Shown here in pieces: positions 6,418-8,660 of a stretch of 8,660 bases of DNA (positions are counted from its first letter, which is position 1; the number at the start of each line of letters is the position of its first letter). The position numbers were made by a program, and so were the translations under genes. The DNA is from an archaeon (GTDB taxonomy: Archaea > Thermoproteota > Nitrososphaeria > Nitrososphaerales > UBA183): positions 1 to 8,660 of the forward strand of contig JAKAPI010000026.1 in assembly GCA_021807225.1 (NCBI GenBank). The letters run 5' to 3'. The notes beneath the pieces were generated by a model. The model had not been told where the DNA came from. It ran no database searches and worked only from the letters and a program-made list of their open reading frames with translations.

Positions 6418-7449
6418 ATGGATGAGAGGAGGCGCATCCAGAAGGTCGGCTACAATTCTCTCGCGATTTCGATACCCAAACAGTACGCGAAAGAGATGAA
6501 CCTCGATAAGGGCGACACCCTGTTAGTCAGAGAGGATATGGACGGGACGCTCAGGCTGATCCCGTCGACGAGGGCCAAGGAGGCGGCGAAGGCCATACTG
6601 AGGGCTGACCAGGCAGGGAGCGGAGAGATGCTGACGATGCTCGTCGTGGGGGCGTATGCTCTCGGCTACGACACCATCGAAGTAGTGGGAAAGGAGCCCC
6701 TCGAGCAATCGACCGCTGACCAGGTGCTCGGCGCCATAAGGCGGCTCAGGGGGATGGAGGTGGTCGAGTCTGACGAGAAACGCATCGTCGCCCAGAGCTT
6801 CATGGACCCTACGAAGTTCCCAGTGGATTCGCTGGTCAAGCGGCTCCAGATCTTGGTATCCAGGAGCCTCGATCGGGTGATAGATTCTCTCGACCTGCGG
6901 CAGACAGCGGGCCTGAATGAGGTTTCGCGCATCCAGGAAGAGATTGACGAGCTCTACTGGCTGATTTCGAGGCAGCTATTGGTAGCCCTGAGCAGGAGGG
7001 AGCTGGCCTCATCGATAGGCATCGAGTCCCCCCTGCACGCGTCTGGGGACAGGGTGTCGGCCAAGACTCTGGACGAGATAGGGGGCATCATACAGGACGC
7101 GGCTGAAGAGTTGGTGAGGCTAAGGGGATTGCGGACCAAGATGGACCAGAAGGTCGCGGCGAGCGTGCAGACGCTGGCAGCGAAGACAAGGGAGGCGTTC
7201 AACACCACGGTGGAGAGCCTTTTGACCCCGGACATCAAGCTCATCGGGAAGTCGCTCGCGCTTGTGGAAGAGACGATGCAGCTCGAGAAACAGGTAATGG
7301 ACGAAATCCTGACGACGTCGGGGTCTGGCTATACGAGGGTCCTCGTGTCCTACTTCGGCCAGCTTGCGAGGTACTGCAACATCATAATCGAGATATCATC
7401 CCACAGGCTCCTGAGGAAGACCAGCAGGGTAGTCACGGTACAGCAGTGA
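6418..7449 (+). CDS. AbrB/SpoVT-domain PhoU-like phosphate regulator
   Basis: The 343-aa cytosolic protein combines an N-terminal SpoVT/AbrB swapped-hairpin DNA-binding domain with PhoU-type helical bundles, a layout common in archaea and annotated there as phosphate uptake regulator. Residues 5-48 give the AbrB fold: RRIQKVGYNSLAISIPKQY, then the helix KEMNLDKGD, then the LLVREDMDGTLRLIP hairpin. Residues about 52-125 form a linker domain (LVVGAYALGYDTIEVVG). Residues about 130-235 and 240-335 are two all-helical PhoU-like repeats, with acidic pairs in IQEEIDELYW (172-181) and VEETMQLEKQVMDE (283-296) where PhoU proteins bind metals; the exact E/DxxxD motif is less clear than in the transporter's DUF47 domain. 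The ATG start is followed directly by the AbrB domain. A TATA box 28 bp upstream implies leaderless translation. Its likely role is sensing phosphate status and binding promoter DNA; its targets are unknown, the divergent promoter being the first candidate. Confidence 0.88.
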   Translation: MDERRRIQKVGYNSLAISIPKQYAKEMNLDKGDTLLVREDMDGTLRLIPSTRAKEAAKAILRADQAGSGEMLTMLVVGAYALGYDTIEVVGKEPLEQSTADQVLGAIRRLRGMEVVESDEKRIVAQSFMDPTKFPVDSLVKRLQILVSRSLDRVIDSLDLRQTAGLNEVSRIQEEIDELYWLISRQLLVALSRRELASSIGIESPLHASGDRVSAKTLDEIGGIIQDAAEELVRLRGLRTKMDQKVAASVQTLAAKTREAFNTTVESLLTPDIKLIGKSLALVEETMQLEKQVMDEILTTSGSGYTRVLVSYFGQLARYCNIIIEISSHRLLRKTSRVVTVQQ

Positions 7450-7453
7450 GACT

Positions 7454-7460
7454 CTTTATC
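7454..7460 (+). promoter_or_regulatory. Candidate TATA box for tRNA-Leu
   Basis: CTTTATC at 7454-7460 lies just after the stop codon of the regulator gene and is centred about 28 bp before the 5' end of the tRNA. That is the normal spacing for an archaeal tRNA promoter. Confidence 0.45.
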
Positions 7461-7484
7461 GGAACATCTCGGAGCTTTGACGGC

Positions 7485-7593
7485 GCGGGGGTAACGAAGC
7501 CTGGTCAACCGTGCGGGACTCAAGATCCGGCCACGCTTCGGATGGGGCATCCCGTCCCTTAGGGGTTCGTGGGTTCAAATCCCACCCCCCGCA
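7485..7593 (+). tRNA. tRNA-Leu (anticodon CAA) with a 24-nt intron
   Basis: All arms can be drawn by hand. The acceptor is GCGGGGG (7485-7491) with CCCCCGC (7586-7592), discriminator A7593 and no encoded CCA. The D-arm is ACG (7494-7496) with CGT (7510-7512) around a loop containing GGT. The anticodon stem is CGGGA (7514-7518) with TCCCG (7550-7554), split by an intron. The anticodon is CAA (7521-7523), reading UUG. The long variable arm TCCC-TTA-GGGG (7555-7565) marks class II tRNA-Leu. The T-arm is GTGGG (7569-7573) with CCCAC (7581-7585) around TTCAAAT. Removing the intron gives a mature length of 85 nt, normal for tRNA-Leu. Box A-like (D-arm) and box B-like (GGTTCAAATCC) internal sequences are present. 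Confidence 0.96.
7525..7548 (+). other. tRNA-Leu intron between positions 37 and 38 (canonical BHB)
   Basis: The 24-nt intron follows G37 (7524) and precedes A38 (7549). The bulge-helix-bulge folds perfectly. The central 4-bp helix is CTCA (7519-7522) with TGGG (7543-7546). The 5' bulge is A7523-G7524-A7525, cut after the second base; the 3' bulge is G7547-C7548-A7549, also cut after the second base. The intron helix TCCG (7526-7529) pairs with CGGA (7539-7542) around a 9-nt loop. This is the substrate of the archaeal splicing endonuclease. Cut positions are predicted from the fold. Confidence 0.92.
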
Positions 7594-7624
7594 CTCTGGT
7601 TTCACACAAGGCGGAAAGGAGCGG

Positions 7625-8529
7625 TCATAACATGCATTTACTCGCAAACACTCCCATGCGTTCTTCAACGCCAGTAACGCCGTTTGGCAGGAGTATCGGC
7701 GAGAACTGATCAAACCCCGCGGCGATGTATCGGCCGAGCTCTTCTCTTACGTCGTATGGAGTTCCGATGATAGCTTCGGGGTCTTCCTTCCTCATCCCGT
7801 CGACGAAAGACGTCCGAGTCTCTCCTTCCTTCTTCAGGCCCGTGTAGTCCAGGGCCGAAGCTAGCAAGTCCGAGTCGTTCTCCATGACAACGAAGTGTTT
7901 CAGGATGGCCGACACGCTCTCCCCGTTCCTACCTGCCGCAGCTGCGGCTTCCTGGACGATATCGGGCTTCATCTGGGCCTGAGCTGGGCCCGTGCAGTGG
8001 ATGTTAATCGCGTCCGCGTACTTGCCGGCCAATTGCAAAAGTCGCTTCGACCGCCTTTCCCCAACCCAGATCGGGGGAACTCCCCTTCGAGGTTGAGTGT
8101 CGACCCGTTGAGTTTGTAGAGCCGCCCGTTGTGGAAGAACCCGCCTCTGTTCATGCTCAGCCCCCTGATGATTGCAAGCGACTCCTCCATGGCGTCCAGC
8201 CTCTCGCCGGCTGAAACGAATGGGAAACCGTGTGACGAGTATTCTGTTTCCTTTCCGCTTCCAACCCCGAGACAGAGAAACGACCTTCCGCCACTGATTG
8301 AATGAAGCGAAAGGGCGGAGTTTGCGAGGGTTACCGGGTGCTTAGTTGTAGTGCTTGAAGCCAAAGTCCCGAGCCGAAGCTTGGATGTCACAGAAACCAG
8401 CGCCGAGAGGGCCACAAACGGGTCAGGTCGGCCGTTCGGCTTCCGTGGTTGAGAGAAGTGCTCCCCAAATCCAATCCCGTCGTAGCCAAGCTCTTCCGCC
8501 TTGCGTGACCTTCCATGAGCCGGGTGCAA
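7625..8529 (-). pseudogene. F420-type luciferase-like monooxygenase (LLM), frameshifted and N-terminally incomplete
   Basis: This is a TIM-barrel flavin/F420-dependent oxidoreductase of the bacterial luciferase-like family. The N-terminal frame (from TTG 8527-8529) reads AEELGYDGIGFGEHF, DPFVALSALVS, LRLGTL, TTTKHPVTLANSALSLHSISGGR and LGVGSGKETEY, all typical of F420-type LLM proteins. It then loses the frame at about 8077. The C-terminal frame continues the same family with PIWVGERRSKRLLQLAGKYAD, IGTPYDVREELGRYIAAGFDQF and EERMGVFA, ending at TGA 7625-7627. The break maps to a run of five Gs on the + strand (8073-8077). A sixth G would join the parts as EFPPIWVGE, giving about 301 aa, close to a normal length. 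The start is also abnormal: beta strand 1 seems to be AGYVLHPA, but an in-frame TAA (8545-8547) sits two codons before it, and only a TTG within it can start. A CTATAAAT sequence (8543-8550) overlaps this point. The gene is either a decaying pseudogene or an intact gene with sequencing errors. Confidence 0.85.
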
Positions 8530-8660
8530 AACATACCCGGCGATTTATAGCGGCCAGTTCCAGCCGGTCGCTCCTCCGAAGTTGAACGCAACCATAGCCA
8601 CCCCCACCGACCACCCAACGGACGGGCGCTCGCTCACATTCCTGGCAGCCCTCCGTGTCC

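Noticed and set aside
8545..8658. Minus-strand frame open from the right window edge to the TAA at 8545-8547, possibly the 3' end of another gene
   Set aside because: It has only 37 codons, no motif and no visible start. GC3 is acceptable but not enough to call a partial gene; sequence beyond the window would settle it.
1..8660. CRISPR array, insertion sequence or attachment site
   Set aside because: No spaced repeat series, no transposase-like frame, and no tRNA 3'-end duplication next to tRNA-Leu were seen by eye.

Overview
The window looks like a piece of an archaeal chromosome, GC-rich by eye. The best guess is Thaumarchaeota/Nitrososphaeria or a related Thermoproteota lineage. The evidence is: a tRNA-Leu(CAA) with a canonical 24-nt bulge-helix-bulge intron and no encoded CCA; a 2-oxoacid:ferredoxin oxidoreductase of the two-subunit archaeal type (gamma fused to alpha, plus beta); an AbrB-PhoU regulator; TATA-like boxes at leaderless spacing; and no convincing Shine-Dalgarno sequence in front of the main genes. 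The lineage is inferred from gene content only.

Layout, left to right. Positions 1-294 hold no gene I can support. Next comes a leftward set: a small two-TM membrane protein (295-534); a decayed gene remnant (522-729) broken by a 4-bp tandem duplication; a 659-aa phosphate:H+ symporter fused to a full-length DUF47/PhoU-like domain (732-2711); a DUF84 (YjjX-type) non-canonical NTP phosphatase (2766-3293); and korB (3402-4370) overlapping korA (4360-6336) by 11 bp. An 81-bp AT-rich divergent promoter region (6337-6417) separates korA from a rightward AbrB-PhoU regulator (6418-7449). The intron-containing tRNA-Leu follows (7485-7593). The right end carries a leftward F420-type luciferase-like monooxygenase gene (7625-8529), frameshifted at a 5-G run and lacking a normal N-terminus.

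Two themes stand out. The first is phosphate. The transporter keeps, at matching spacing, every residue of the phosphate site known from the fungal transporter PiPT, and it carries its own DUF47 domain; a DNA-binding PhoU-type protein sits on the other side of the korAB operon. Inference: the transporter is self-gated or feeds a phosphate signal, and the AbrB-PhoU protein may control the divergent promoter, which contains two GTGCTTA repeats exactly one helical turn apart. The second is central carbon metabolism: KorAB would convert 2-oxoacids and CoA to acyl-CoA, CO2 and reduced ferredoxin. The two broken genes, each restorable by one small indel, mark the edges of the conserved block as decaying, or as places where the assembly should be checked.
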